Origin: a bacterium D16-36
GTDB lineage: Bacteria > Bacillota > Clostridia > Lachnospirales > Lachnospiraceae
Direction: 5' to 3'
Assembly: GCA_003611745.1 (NCBI GenBank)
Contig: RAYF01000022.1
Span: forward strand, 1-64,000
DNA length: 64,000 nucleotides
Shown in pieces: positions 52,255 through 62,293 of the stretch; the stretch's first letter is position 1, and each line of letters starts with the position of its first letter. The notes under the pieces were generated by a model, which saw only the letters and a program-made list of their open reading frames with translations, had not been told where the DNA came from and searched no databases. Both the position numbers and the translations under genes were made by a program.

Positions 52255-52396
52255 AATCAATCCCCTTTCCAAAATATACAAGTCTCCAAAGCTCTATAAT
52301 TATCTTATTCTTTTTTTATCCAGATAGCAAGTATCTAACAACATTTTTTTAGACAAGCTGGACAAACCGTTATTTTTCAAAATGTACGCTGTCTTG

Positions 52397-54334
52397 TTAA
52401 AACACCTTGACATTATCTACTGACACAAGCGACTGCGTGCATCCCCAGCGCAGATAAAGCCCCTCCGGAACACCTTTTCCGTTTATGCTTACTTCCCCAC
52501 TGTAATATAAGTTTTCCTTATCTTCAATGATAACGGCCGCCTTTCCTGAGCTCTGGTTTACCAGCGCTGTCACATGAACCCAGCCATATGGGATCCGGAA
52601 CGTGCCCTCAGAATCATTAACAGCCCAATTATCACTGTTCGAGGCAGCAGAAAGTTTGAAAATATACCCACTCTCAAGCCCTGCATTTGTATCGTCCCCT
52701 TTATAGCGGACATCTGTGCCAATCAGTGCAAATTCTGTTGTTTCTCTTGTCCCTGCCTCTAATGCCGTATCAAAAGTAACAGCATATGTTTCTCCTACTT
52801 TGTCAGAGATGCCAAAAAGTGTCTTTGCCCCCTGTGAGCTTCCTGTGTTCCCTCCTGCAAATTTAATAAAGCTGTCATGCGTTTCATCTGACTCTACATA
52901 AAGGCAGTTCTGCTTATCCACAGATGTCCATGCCCCGGCAATTGCAGCATCATTTACCATGCCGCTGTAATCCTCTTCATAGACTGCCTCACCAAACCCC
53001 TTTGGCAGAACAAGCACTTTGAAATCCTCTTTCGTCCCATTATATTCCGCTGTCAATACTACCGCCCTGTAACCACTCTCCGGCTGTGTCACTGTCCCAT
53101 CTGCCGCAATAACGCCTGCATCAGAAGACGACCAGCTGACAGCATGGTTATCAAAGCTTGCAGGAAGGTCAATATGCCCTTCCCTTACAACTGGCGCAAC
53201 CGTCAGTTCCGCCTTCTGAACCTGCACCTCAAAATTTTTCACAGTACTGCTGCTGCCCTTTGCTATCGTCGCAGTCAGCGTCACTATTTTTTCTGTATTC
53301 CCGCAATTCACTTTAGCCGTTGAGCCTTCTACCGTAATCGCAGGGTCATTTGATGCCCATGTAATCTTAGAGCCAAACAATCCATCTGAATCCAGTACAA
53401 AATCTTTTGATACCTTCCCTGTGGCAAAAAGTTTGGCTGCATCATACGATACTGCATCTGCGTCCGATTTGTGCATCCTGCTTCCCCAGATAGCACGGTT
53501 ATCACTGCCGACAGCGGTAAATACTAAAACCTTCTCACGCTCTTCCGTCTGCTCATACTGCTCTAAAACAACTCCCTTATAAATCTCATCATTAATTTGT
53601 ATCGTCAAATGGTGCCCATCAAGCTTCCATGTCCCGCTGTATGCACCGGAAACTGTCCCATCTGCATGCAATGTAAGCCGCTCCGATTCAATATAATCCA
53701 TGTTGGAGACCGTTGTTTTTGCAAAGGAAGTCCTGTGATAAATAAATTCATAATCACCTGCGACATCTTCCACATTATAACTTTCCGCAATTGTCTCCCC
53801 ATTGTATTCAAACGGAGCAGTGACAAGCCATCCATCCTCATTCATGAAAGTCTGGTGCGTATGGAACGTAAAATTATCCGAATCACTTGTCCTCGCATGA
53901 AACTGGATAAATGTCCTGCCATTCCCATCATCCACGGCAGAATTGCCGCCCTGTGATACAAATGCGGTATCCATAAAGGAAAATTTGTAATTATCCATTA
54001 CACGAAGCCCAAGCGCATATTTCTGCAAATCTTTGGCCGCTTCATTTCCTTTCGTGTCATAATACGGCCCCTCCGGGTTCTCCGCACGCACCACGCGCAT
54101 ATTGTAACCGCCGTAATACTGCAGGTTTCCTACAGATGTCCAGAGATAATAATAATACCCTGTTGAGGAATTCCTATCGGCAATCATCTGGATATATGGA
54201 CCCTCACCGTTGCTGTTGGCAATCTTCTTCCCATAATAAGGATCATCTGTGCTCAGGGTTTTGTCTGTGCCATCCCCACTGTCAGCATAGTTCTCACCGC
54301 GCAATCCTGTATCAGGGTTGAGCTTTAATCGGAA
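52397..54334 (-). pseudogene. GH43 glycosidase, 3' part after an internal deletion
   Basis: Continuation of the gene at 54325-55272 in another frame. It opens NPDTGLRGENYADSGDGTD and continues with GEGPYIQMIADR, carrying the general-acid Glu of a family 43 enzyme, then blades with LRVMDNYKFSFMDTAF and FIQFHARTS. A beta-sandwich region follows, then atrophied Ig-like domains (ITWASNDPAITVEG) and a C-terminal LamG-like sandwich (YGWVHVTALVNQSSGKA, YLRWGCTQSLVSVDNVKVF). The segment that should link it to the upstream part, with the second catalytic Asp, is missing. It has no start of its own. Confidence 0.8.
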
Positions 54335-55272
54335 GATGCCATCGCAATACAGCACTTTGTACTTCCATCTACAATAGAAATATACATACAATATTTTTTC
54401 ATAGAAGGATTGTAAATAATATCCGGCGCCCATGCATTCTGATTTGCCCCCTTCGGCATAGTAAATGCATACGGTTCGGCAAACTCTTCCGTGTATTCCT
54501 TTGTAAACAAAGTGCTAACCACACTGTAATTTACACCGGAAGCCGCCGCATCGCTCCAGCCTATCAGGTTGGAAGACGTAGCTGCCATCAAATGTGAACC
54601 AAAAGAGTAATATCTGCCGGAAATGGGATCTCTGTACACAGATGGATCATGGATTGCCTGCGTCAGCTTCTGCACCTTTACCGTACAGGTAACTGTTTTA
54701 CCACCCGCTGCTGCAGTAATCACAGCCCTGCCCATTCGCTTTGCCGTAACTTTCCCATTCTGGTCAACCATTGCCACATCTTCATTGCTGGAAGTATAGG
54801 CAGCCTTCCCCTTTGCCCCGTATAATGTAAGCTTTTGTTCTGTCGCATCGGAAGTCCCCGATAAATTCACTATAACTGTTTTGCTTGCAAATGCAAGTGC
54901 ATGGTTCTTTACTGTAAATATTATTTTCTTTTTTAATTTCTTGTTACTCTTTGCCTTAACTGTTATAACAGCTTTTCCCGCTTTGACTGCACTTACCTTG
55001 CCCTTTGCGGAGACTTTTGCCACCCTCTTGTTGGATGACTGAAATGTTACATCTTTTGATGCACCAGACGGCTTAATAGAAACCTTTATTTTTGTGGTCC
55101 TTTTCTTAGCCGGCCCGCCAACATACAATGTCTTCGTAGAAGCAGTTACCGTAAGCTTTTTTGCCGCCTTTGGCGCAGCGGCGGACACCCACATTGCGCC
55201 TGATGGAAAAAGTGTCCCTGCCAGAGCGGCGGACAAAACCACCGCACCAACCTTTCTGCAGAATTTTTTCAT
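54325..55272 (-). CDS. GH43 glycosidase, 5' part with two Big2 domains
   Basis: A 315-residue frame. The signal peptide (residues 1-32) precedes two Big2-like domains (about 38-125 and 130-200, with VTFQSSNKRVAKVSAKGKV and AYTSSNEDVAMVDQNGKV). The start of a five-bladed GH43 propeller follows: HDPSVYRDPISGRYYSFGSH carries the catalytic base Asp, and APDIIYNPSMKKYCMYIS the next blade. The frame stops in TKCCIAMASSD, exactly where an internal deletion has joined it to a later part of the gene. The protein made would be inactive. Its leader carries the 32-bp cassette shared with the MerR gene. Confidence 0.82.
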   Translation of the reverse strand: MKKFCRKVGAVVLSAALAGTLFPSGAMWVSAAAPKAAKKLTVTASTKTLYVGGPAKKRTTKIKVSIKPSGASKDVTFQSSNKRVAKVSAKGKVSAVKAGKAVITVKAKSNKKLKKKIIFTVKNHALAFASKTVIVNLSGTSDATEQKLTLYGAKGKAAYTSSNEDVAMVDQNGKVTAKRMGRAVITAAAGGKTVTCTVKVQKLTQAIHDPSVYRDPISGRYYSFGSHLMAATSSNLIGWSDAAASGVNYSVVSTLFTKEYTEEFAEPYAFTMPKGANQNAWAPDIIYNPSMKKYCMYISIVDGSTKCCIAMASSD

Positions 55273-55278
55273 ATTTCA

Positions 55279-55310
55279 CCTCATTTCTGCAAGGTTAACC
55301 TTGTTCACCT
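55279..55310 (-). promoter_or_regulatory. Shared 32-bp leader cassette, copy 2
   Basis: Matches 11702-11733 at 29 of 32 positions and lies in the same place, directly before the ATG, with the same orientation. In this copy ACAAGGTT/AACCTTG forms a palindrome that could fold as a small hairpin next to the Shine-Dalgarno sequence. Confidence 0.6.
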
Positions 55311-55327
55311 TTGCTTTTTTGCTGCAT

Positions 55328-55438
55328 AAAAAAGGGCACAGACTTCGCTTGTGCCCTAGCAAAAATGCTAAAGAACTAAAGTTCTTTGCATTTATTGTTG
55401 GTGCACCACCACACACCGAGAACTTTCCTAATATATAA
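55328..55438 (-). repeat. Dispersed terminator-like repeat, copy E
   Basis: A full-length copy, nearly identical to 18080-18189: the AAAAGGGCACAGACTTCGCT hairpin, the AAAGAACT/AGTTCTTT hairpin, GGTGCACC, CCACACACCGAGAACTTTCC and an AT-rich tail. It fills the gap between the M50 protease stop and the GH43 leader, so on the minus strand it terminates the M50 transcript. Confidence 0.82.
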
Positions 55439-55460
55439 AAAAACTAAAGTTCTTCCACTT

Positions 55461-56594
55461 CTAAATTTCCCTCTGCCTGTCTGCAATACACATAAGCCCA
55501 CGCTCCGCATCCACCTCAATTTGGTAAGGGTACGTTTTGGCACATGTTTCAAATAACGCCTTTATTTTCTCCGCTTTGGAAACATCGTTTTTCCCAAGTA
55601 GTGCATATGTATATTCTGTCCTGAGCACAGATGGGCTTTTCTTCATGGATTTCATAAGATTCTTCTGTTCCTTTGTTAACAGTGCCTCTACATTTTCCTT
55701 CCTGCCGCTAATCAGCCCACAGTACATGCGGTCACAGACCAGCAGGCAGCGGTGAAGCCCGACAATCCCACTGTCTATTTCCAGAAAATGCTGCATCAGT
55801 TTATCCGCTTCCTCAAAATCCTGCCTATCCATCAAACGGTTACACACCAGCACCCCTTTTACTGCAATCATGCCGTTTTGCATTTCATCATCAGAAGGTA
55901 TCGAAAACCATTCCTCCGGCATATCTTTCAGGCGGATTCCTTTGGCAATCTGTTCATTGACTTTTAGCTGCAGCCAAAACGCACGAAGCGGCATGCCCCC
56001 CTTGCTAAGCTCATATGCATTGTAGCCATCATTATTTACCATGCCTAACTTCAGCGGCACGCCATTCATAACAGCAATGCCAACGCCGATAATCGCTAGC
56101 ATCAGCATCATAATAGAAAAATAAAAACTGTCTGGGACAATGCAGTAAAGGCAGAAAAAAATAAGGGCTGTTATCATATTCATCAAAGCCCCGCCGAGAT
56201 TGTATAAAATAACCGGGATTTTCCCATCCTGCAAATCCGGAGGCCCCATAAGGCATTGGCCTCCCGTTCCAGCTAGACTAAACCTCCTGTGCCTAATTTT
56301 TCCATTTTCTTTTAACCACATAAAATTCATAATGCGGAAAGAGCTGAAACGGTAACCGCTCGCCAGCCCAAATACAAGGTGCCCTGCCTCATGGATAACC
56401 ATCTGCACCAAAATCATAATATACATCATGATAAACAGAAACAGCAGCTTGCCAAGACTCTTCGCAGGAGAACCGCCACTTGCCTCCACATAATCTATCA
56501 TAACTAATCCGCAGGCAAAACCAATCGCCATAAAAAGCAGCATCACAATCCATTGCTTCCCCTTCGATTTTTTCTTTTTCTCTGTTTTTCCCAT
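55461..56594 (-). CDS. M50-family site-2-type membrane protease
   Basis: A 377-residue membrane protein with about four hydrophobic helices in the N-terminal half and a soluble C-terminal half (about 215-377). The zinc motif VIHEAGHLVFGL (HExxH) lies in a membrane helix near residue 75, as in site-2 proteases that cut within membranes. The long cytosolic tail resembles tetratricopeptide-like helices (MDRQDFEEADKLMQHFLEID). The ATG at 56594 has AAGGGGGG upstream. It lies next to an ankyrin gene; a functional link is unknown. Confidence 0.85.
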   Translation of the reverse strand: MGKTEKKKKSKGKQWIVMLLFMAIGFACGLVMIDYVEASGGSPAKSLGKLLFLFIMMYIMILVQMVIHEAGHLVFGLASGYRFSSFRIMNFMWLKENGKIRHRRFSLAGTGGQCLMGPPDLQDGKIPVILYNLGGALMNMITALIFFCLYCIVPDSFYFSIMMLMLAIIGVGIAVMNGVPLKLGMVNNDGYNAYELSKGGMPLRAFWLQLKVNEQIAKGIRLKDMPEEWFSIPSDDEMQNGMIAVKGVLVCNRLMDRQDFEEADKLMQHFLEIDSGIVGLHRCLLVCDRMYCGLISGRKENVEALLTKEQKNLMKSMKKSPSVLRTEYTYALLGKNDVSKAEKIKALFETCAKTYPYQIEVDAERGLMCIADRQREI

Positions 56595-56737
56595 CTTTAT
56601 CCCCCCTTTAGTAATAATTTTAAATGCCTTTCTCAAAACTAAGAAACCATAAACGAGTAGTCCGAAAGTTCCTTTCAAACTTGTACCCGCCTTTTCCAAT
56701 ACTATTAAGTATATTTCTCTTTATACAAGCCATAAAT

Positions 56738-57724
56738 TTAATTTTCTGCCCCGGCAGTCAATAACTGCTCCACAATCTCGGTGTAGCCTGCCTCCGAGGC
56801 ATAATGCAAAGCGCTGTGCTGTTCATTATCCACACCATTCACATCGGCACCCATCTCAATAAGCATTGCCGTAAAATCGTTTTTGCCGCTTCTGGCTGCC
56901 AGAATCAGAGGAGTCTGCCCGTCCGAAGCCTTTTGGTTGATGCCGGCGCCAGCCGCCAGCAAAGCTTTCCCCACGAAAAGATCCCCTTTTGCGGCAGCAA
57001 TATGTAGCGGCAAAACCCCATCGGTATTCGCACAGTCAGGTGATGCGCCAGCTGCTAACAACAATTCCACAATCATGAGGTTAGATTTGTGAACTGCCAG
57101 AATCAGAGGGGAGTCCCCGTCATCATTCAGCTTATTCACACTGGACGGGTCTTTTTCTAACAAAACTTTCACTACTTCACTCTGCTCATTCCAGCATGCA
57201 TGGTGAAGTGTCGTGTTCCCTTCTGCATCCGCATGGTTCCCTTCTGCCTGCGACAAAGCCTCCACCAGTTCCCGCAGCCCGGCAGATGTTGCATAATCAA
57301 CAGCCAGATGGCCACTGTTATCCTTGATTGCCATATCAATATCCGGATTCTGTATCAGCTTTAGTGCGGCATCTGTTTTTCCGTTCTGTGCCAACAGCAT
57401 AAGAGGTGTTACCCCATCATTATCCGTACAGTTCACATCCGCCCCAGCATCAATCAGCATGGAAATAATCTGAAAATTGCCAGCCTCCGCTGCAAAATGC
57501 ATAGGTGTCCTGCTTTTCTGATTACCCAAATCAGCCTCCGCCCCATTATCTAACAGCAGCTTTACCAAATCCCTTGCACTCTTCCGGCAGGCATAAATCA
57601 AGGGCGTATTGCCGGATTCATCTCGCTTATTTACATCCACTCCGCCCCGTTTCAGAAAAGTCTGTACCACGCCCTTCTGGTTGTTTTTGCACGCCTGCAG
57701 CAACATATTGTCCAATTGCATCAT
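56738..57724 (-). CDS. Ankyrin-repeat protein
   Basis: A 328-residue soluble protein made almost wholly of ankyrin repeats, about ten of 30-33 residues, for example DESGNTPLIYACRKSARDLV and DNDGVTPLMLLAQNGKTDAA. There is no signal peptide or membrane segment. Such arrays bind other proteins, but the partner is unknown. The two adjacent ATGs at 57724/57721 follow AGAAGGAGA. A second, larger ankyrin gene lies on the opposite strand beyond the palindromic element. Confidence 0.9.
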   Translation of the reverse strand: MMQLDNMLLQACKNNQKGVVQTFLKRGGVDVNKRDESGNTPLIYACRKSARDLVKLLLDNGAEADLGNQKSRTPMHFAAEAGNFQIISMLIDAGADVNCTDNDGVTPLMLLAQNGKTDAALKLIQNPDIDMAIKDNSGHLAVDYATSAGLRELVEALSQAEGNHADAEGNTTLHHACWNEQSEVVKVLLEKDPSSVNKLNDDGDSPLILAVHKSNLMIVELLLAAGASPDCANTDGVLPLHIAAAKGDLFVGKALLAAGAGINQKASDGQTPLILAARSGKNDFTAMLIEMGADVNGVDNEQHSALHYASEAGYTEIVEQLLTAGAEN

Positions 57725-57881
57725 TCTTCTCCTTCTATATTTAACCGCTGTGATTAGCAGCATTAATTATCAAACAAGCAAGGTTGTTTCATTCATATTG
57801 ACAGTTTCTAAATAATTTTTCCCGTAAATTCATCCTAACACTATGCAAAAACAAAGTCAATGAAAAGACCGGGTTACTATT

Positions 57882-58562
57882 CACGGAAATCAATTTTCAG
57901 TATATATATTTATTACTGCCCCAAATCAATTTGTCACCATTTACAGACGATGTTTTTATTTAACGATAACTCCCTGTTATCTGTCAATTTTTGTTTGTGC
58001 CTGCATTCGGTTATGTTTCTGTTTTTTGCTTTACAGTCAAGCAAAACGCCTAAAAAGAAGGACAGGATATGCCTTGCAACATTTCGTCTTTCCGAGGAAC
58101 TATCTGTCTTGCGGCTTTGATGCTTAGTTTATGCGCCTTTCCGCGAACTTACACCATGCGGCGGATTTCATGGCTTTCCGCAGAGGCACTCTCGAATCGC
58201 CGGTACTTGCAGGACGTATTTTGTCCTGCTAGGTACCGCTGCGTTATGAGAGGTAGCGGGAGCGTGCCTCCTAGGAAAGCCTGAAACTGCGCATGCTGCT
58301 CAGACAGCGCCGCAAGGCGCATATCCATCAAAGCCCTGCAAGACAGAGTTCCTCTGGAAAGACGTTGTTGTCTGGCGGCATATCTTGTCCTTCTTTTTAG
58401 GCGTATCATACTCTGTGAGGACAAAAACAGAGACACAGCCGGACGCAGGCACATTGGAAAATGGCGGATAACAGGGAGTTATCGTTTAGAAAACAATCAT
58501 CTGTAAATGGCACCAAATAAATAAGGGCAGTAATGAATATATACTGAAAATTAATTTCCATG
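57882..58562. mobile_element. 681-bp palindromic element, copy 2 (inverted)
   Basis: Same element as 3771-4453 but in the opposite orientation. The central 210 bp is about 93% identical to the complement of the first copy by eye, including the apical GCAGGAC/GTCCTGC hairpin, while the outer arms are more diverged. The ends read CACGGAAATCAATTTTCAG and its complement. No target duplication is apparent. It separates two divergent ankyrin genes. Confidence 0.8.
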
Positions 58563-58676
58563 AATCAAAGGAGACAGGTATTGTACCTGTTATAAAAGAA
58601 TGCTAAAATGTTATCCATAAAAAACATTTTTCATCATTATTGGTGCGGTGCAAAGCACGGCATAGGGGGGATTATT

Positions 58677-60710
58677 ATGAACTTAAATGAACTTACGGAA
58701 CTTCTAACAACATCTAGTGAACAATTTAACCAAGCTAAATTTATCCCTTGGTGGGAATACGATTATGAAACTGTTTTATACCGATACGAGATTTTGACAG
58801 AGGAAACGGTACAGGAAGCCCATGCCTGCATCGCAGAATGCGGCAGGGACGAGCTTCTAAGCCCTGTCGGCCGCCTCGGCCTTACCTTATTCCACCTTTT
58901 GGTATGGCATAATTTCTATGATACGGTAAGCAATCTACTCTGCGAAGGAACGATAACAAGGGAAGATATCAATATACCTGACTACAATAGCCATGGGCTT
59001 ACTCCTTTTCTTTTATCGTGCTTCTGCGGAAACCTCTCCATGGCAAAGCTTTTGTTAAAACACGGTGCCGACATGTCTGCCTGCGACGAAAGGGGAATGA
59101 ATGCTTACCATTTCCTCGCATATCCCAGAATGGAGGGATTATCGCTCGCCTCTGCATGTAAAGAGCAGAGCGTACAGCAAAGGGCTGATATTGCCCGCAT
59201 ACTGGACTGCGATATTAACAAAAAAGATAAAAACGGCCTGACGCCCCTTGCGCGCATACTGGCCACCGAATATAGCTCAGACTTTACCTGGCCGTTGATT
59301 GGGGTTTTTCTGGAAAAAGGTGCAGAGACTGATTACATAGACGAAAATGGAAACACGCTTTTAATGACAGCACTGAAAAACGACCATAAAACGGCTGCCC
59401 TCAAACTTATGGAACAATGTCCTGAGATGGTAAATACGGCAAACTATGAGGGAATAACACCTATCCAATATACTATTTCTTTCCAAAACAGAGCCATGTA
59501 TACTGCCTTGAAAGACCACGGGGCAGTACCTGACAGCAATTCTTCCCTGGAAATGTTCCCTCTAAGCCAGATTGCAAGCAATGCCTTTGCTAATGTCCAT
59601 GAGAACAATCTGGATGGCCTTGCTATCGCCATGTATCTGGCAAAAAAATTGGTTGAACAGGCAGACCCGGATGATGACGACGAATTTGGCGAAGTAACTG
59701 CCATCCTGCATAATGCCCTGATATCCGACCCCAATGCCGGTGTGCTGGATGTCTTCAAAGACGCCGGCATTGATTTTACCCTGCCAATCCATTATCATGG
59801 CGAACGGCTCTGCCTGCGGGATAAATGCCTTCTTCCGGTTTTCGGGATAGGAACCTTGAAAAAATTAGCCGAACTGGGTGTGGATATGGATTGTTCCATA
59901 GTTGACGGGCGGACTCCGGCCAACATCATTGCATCAAAGGACTCTACGAATGACCAAAACAGTGAAAGCTATTTCGAAGAGGCCGCAAAGCTTTTTTCCA
60001 AAGAATCCATGGAGCAGTTAGATAACCAGGGGGAAGCTGCCATCCATTTAGCTGCAAAACAAGGACATGCCGGCATGCTTCAAACAATGATAGAGAAAGG
60101 GGTAGATGTCAACCTCCCAAAAGATGTACCGGCACAGGCAGGGACAACACCCCTCCATGAAGCCTGCACCTATGGCCATGCAGATGTCGTAAAACTCCTG
60201 ATTGCCGCCCATGCAGATGATACGATAAAGAATCTGGAGGGCGAGACTCCGGCCCATTCTGCCCTGCTGAAGAAAAGATACGGCAGCCAATTAAGTCCGG
60301 AGGAAAGAGCCTCCCTGCTGAGGGAATTAACCCATATTGATGTCCCACGGAATGACGGGCAGACTCCCCTTATGCTAAATGACGATGCGCAGCTCCTTCC
60401 TATATTTTTGGAGAAAGGTGCAGACGTCAACCATACTGATAATTTCGGCAGGACTGCCATGATGCTCCATACAGGCAAGGATATCATAAAGGCATTGCTG
60501 AAAGCCGGAGCTGATATCAACCTGACAGACAAAGACGGCAATACTGCACTCCACTATGCTTTAAAGGATTATAGCGAAAGCACAGCACGCTTCCTTATTA
60601 AAAAAGGGGCTGACTATAACTGCCCGAACAATGACGGCGAAACACCAGTACAAATCGCAGTAGAAAAAGGCTTTGATGCTGTGCTGGAGCTTATGACTGA
60701 TATTATGTAA
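58677..60710 (+). CDS. Large ankyrin-repeat protein
   Basis: A 677-residue soluble protein. An N-terminal region of about 95 residues with no obvious repeats (WWEYDYETVLYRYEILTEET) is followed by about sixteen ankyrin-type repeats, among them NSHGLTPFLLSCFCGNLSMA, DENGNTLLMTALKNDHKTAA and NFGRTAMMLHTGKDIIKALL. The central part, residues about 310-400, is less regular. No secretion signal is seen. The ATG with GGGGGG at 58664 was chosen. Divergent from the other ankyrin gene; functional partner unknown. Confidence 0.88.
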   Translation: MNLNELTELLTTSSEQFNQAKFIPWWEYDYETVLYRYEILTEETVQEAHACIAECGRDELLSPVGRLGLTLFHLLVWHNFYDTVSNLLCEGTITREDINIPDYNSHGLTPFLLSCFCGNLSMAKLLLKHGADMSACDERGMNAYHFLAYPRMEGLSLASACKEQSVQQRADIARILDCDINKKDKNGLTPLARILATEYSSDFTWPLIGVFLEKGAETDYIDENGNTLLMTALKNDHKTAALKLMEQCPEMVNTANYEGITPIQYTISFQNRAMYTALKDHGAVPDSNSSLEMFPLSQIASNAFANVHENNLDGLAIAMYLAKKLVEQADPDDDDEFGEVTAILHNALISDPNAGVLDVFKDAGIDFTLPIHYHGERLCLRDKCLLPVFGIGTLKKLAELGVDMDCSIVDGRTPANIIASKDSTNDQNSESYFEEAAKLFSKESMEQLDNQGEAAIHLAAKQGHAGMLQTMIEKGVDVNLPKDVPAQAGTTPLHEACTYGHADVVKLLIAAHADDTIKNLEGETPAHSALLKKRYGSQLSPEERASLLRELTHIDVPRNDGQTPLMLNDDAQLLPIFLEKGADVNHTDNFGRTAMMLHTGKDIIKALLKAGADINLTDKDGNTALHYALKDYSESTARFLIKKGADYNCPNNDGETPVQIAVEKGFDAVLELMTDIM

Positions 60711-60720
60711 TCCTTTCTGC

Positions 60721-60755
60721 CATTCCGTTTTGCGGATTCCGTCCGCAGCGGAATG
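60721..60755. terminator. Cruciform-like hairpin between convergent genes
   Basis: CATTCCG/CGGAATG encloses GCGGA/TCCGC in a 35-bp structure between the ankyrin and NlpC/P60 genes, which face each other. No T run follows, so its activity is uncertain. Confidence 0.45.
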
Positions 60756-60800
60756 CTGAGTCTCCAAAATTCCAGAGCCTGATTCGATTTCTGGCATCCC

Positions 60801-62198
60801 TTATGGCTGTGCCCACAATTCTCCATAAAAGTAATTATCCCCTCTTGCCGCCCATTTTGTTCCCAGAACAGGACTGCCATCAGTGCCAAATCCCTCAAAT
60901 GTATATCCCACAAACATTTCCACATGATAAATCCCTTTATAACGGCCATTGTCGCTTCCCGTCTTAAAAGTCAATGCCCCCGGACGGTATTTCATCTTCT
61001 GGATATTCTGATATGCGTTACCCTTCACCATTTTTTTGTTTTTCGCACACCACTTTCCTAAATCCGCTGCTACTGGTGCATAATATTTCATTCCAAAATA
61101 TTGTTTTTCAAGTTTATAGGATTTCCATACAAGGGAACTGCAGTCGTAGTATCCTTTCTGCATTCTTTTCGCCTGACTGTACTTCCAGTTCTTCCCCATC
61201 CTGTTTGCCATGGCAATGACTTTTTTCCTTGCCTTAGTAACTACGGAAACCACACAGCCCAATTTCCCCGTACCTACACTGGCAGTTATCACTACATTGC
61301 CTGTTTTCTTAGCCTTTAATTTTCCTGCCCTTGATACGGAAATCACTTTCGGATTACTGCTTTTCCAAGTGACCCTGCCGGAAATCCCCTGCACTTTAAT
61401 GCTTTTTGTTCCCTTTGGCACCATAAGGAAAGAAGTGCTGCACGATAATTTCACCTGATGAATTGTCAGTGTTAATGGCATCACTTTTTCATTTATCGTA
61501 AACTCCAGCAAAGTGGTTCCTGCACCGGATGTCTCTATCACAATCTGCCCATCATCAAATCTGCAGTACACATACATCTTTTTGTTAGAAGAAGTATAAG
61601 AAAAATCAATATCCTCCCCTTGAACGCCCTCCAATCCATTAACTTTTACATAAAATGTCTTGTAGCTGTATTCCTGCCCATACCGGTAATCCTTTATGCT
61701 GTTTTTTTCCAGTGCCACATTACTCATATCCACGGAAGAAACAATCCTGTAACTGCGTTCGCTGATTTCCTCTCCATACTGATTCCTTACCGAAACTGTC
61801 AAATAGGTACTTCCTACCCCTGTTACCTGAAAAACAGTGTCCGATTCTTTGGATAATACTTCCTCCTCACCATACTCATAATCCACATAATAAGTAACCA
61901 TAACAATCTCATCCCGCATACTGTAATATATGGAGGATTCGTCCACAGTATTTAGGGAGAAATTCAGGGTATCACCCAACTTGGCCTCAATGTCTCCGCC
62001 CTCCTGCGTACCTAAAGGTATATCCACATTTGCAGCCATGCTGCGGCCAGCGGTACAAACACCTGCAGCCTGCGTATTTTTCCCTGCTAATATCCCCGTA
62101 GCAAGACATATTGCTATGCATAGCAGCCATTTGATGCTGCATATGTATTTCTGTTTTGCTTTTTCCTCTACATACTTTGTTTTACTTGTCTTTTTCAT
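60801..62198 (-). CDS. Secreted NlpC/P60 hydrolase with Big2 domains
   Basis: A 465-residue exported protein. The N-terminal hydrophobic segment (about residues 21-40, CSIKWLLCIAICLATGILAG) is the signal or anchor. Three Ig-like domains follow, the last a clear Big2 (VTWKSSNPKVISVSRAGKL). The C terminus is an NlpC/P60 cysteine peptidase: GYYDCSSLVWKSY carries the catalytic Cys (near 351) and GIYHVEMFVGY the His (near 428). It should cut peptide stems of peptidoglycan. Big2 domains may place it at the cell surface. The ATG at 62198 has AAAGGAGC upstream. Confidence 0.9.
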   Translation of the reverse strand: MKKTSKTKYVEEKAKQKYICSIKWLLCIAICLATGILAGKNTQAAGVCTAGRSMAANVDIPLGTQEGGDIEAKLGDTLNFSLNTVDESSIYYSMRDEIVMVTYYVDYEYGEEEVLSKESDTVFQVTGVGSTYLTVSVRNQYGEEISERSYRIVSSVDMSNVALEKNSIKDYRYGQEYSYKTFYVKVNGLEGVQGEDIDFSYTSSNKKMYVYCRFDDGQIVIETSGAGTTLLEFTINEKVMPLTLTIHQVKLSCSTSFLMVPKGTKSIKVQGISGRVTWKSSNPKVISVSRAGKLKAKKTGNVVITASVGTGKLGCVVSVVTKARKKVIAMANRMGKNWKYSQAKRMQKGYYDCSSLVWKSYKLEKQYFGMKYYAPVAADLGKWCAKNKKMVKGNAYQNIQKMKYRPGALTFKTGSDNGRYKGIYHVEMFVGYTFEGFGTDGSPVLGTKWAARGDNYFYGELWAQP

Positions 62199-62293
62199 GC
62201 ATTTCGCTCCTTTTCCTGATTTTAAGGTAATGCCTCTTTCCGTTAGAACATGTTGGAATTCCATTTCATTTAACTTTACAAAAAATAGAGCAT

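Noticed and set aside
58149-58454. A 101-codon minus-strand frame in the second palindromic element
   Set aside because: Same reason as for copy 1; the upstream part of the frame reads through the arm of the palindrome.
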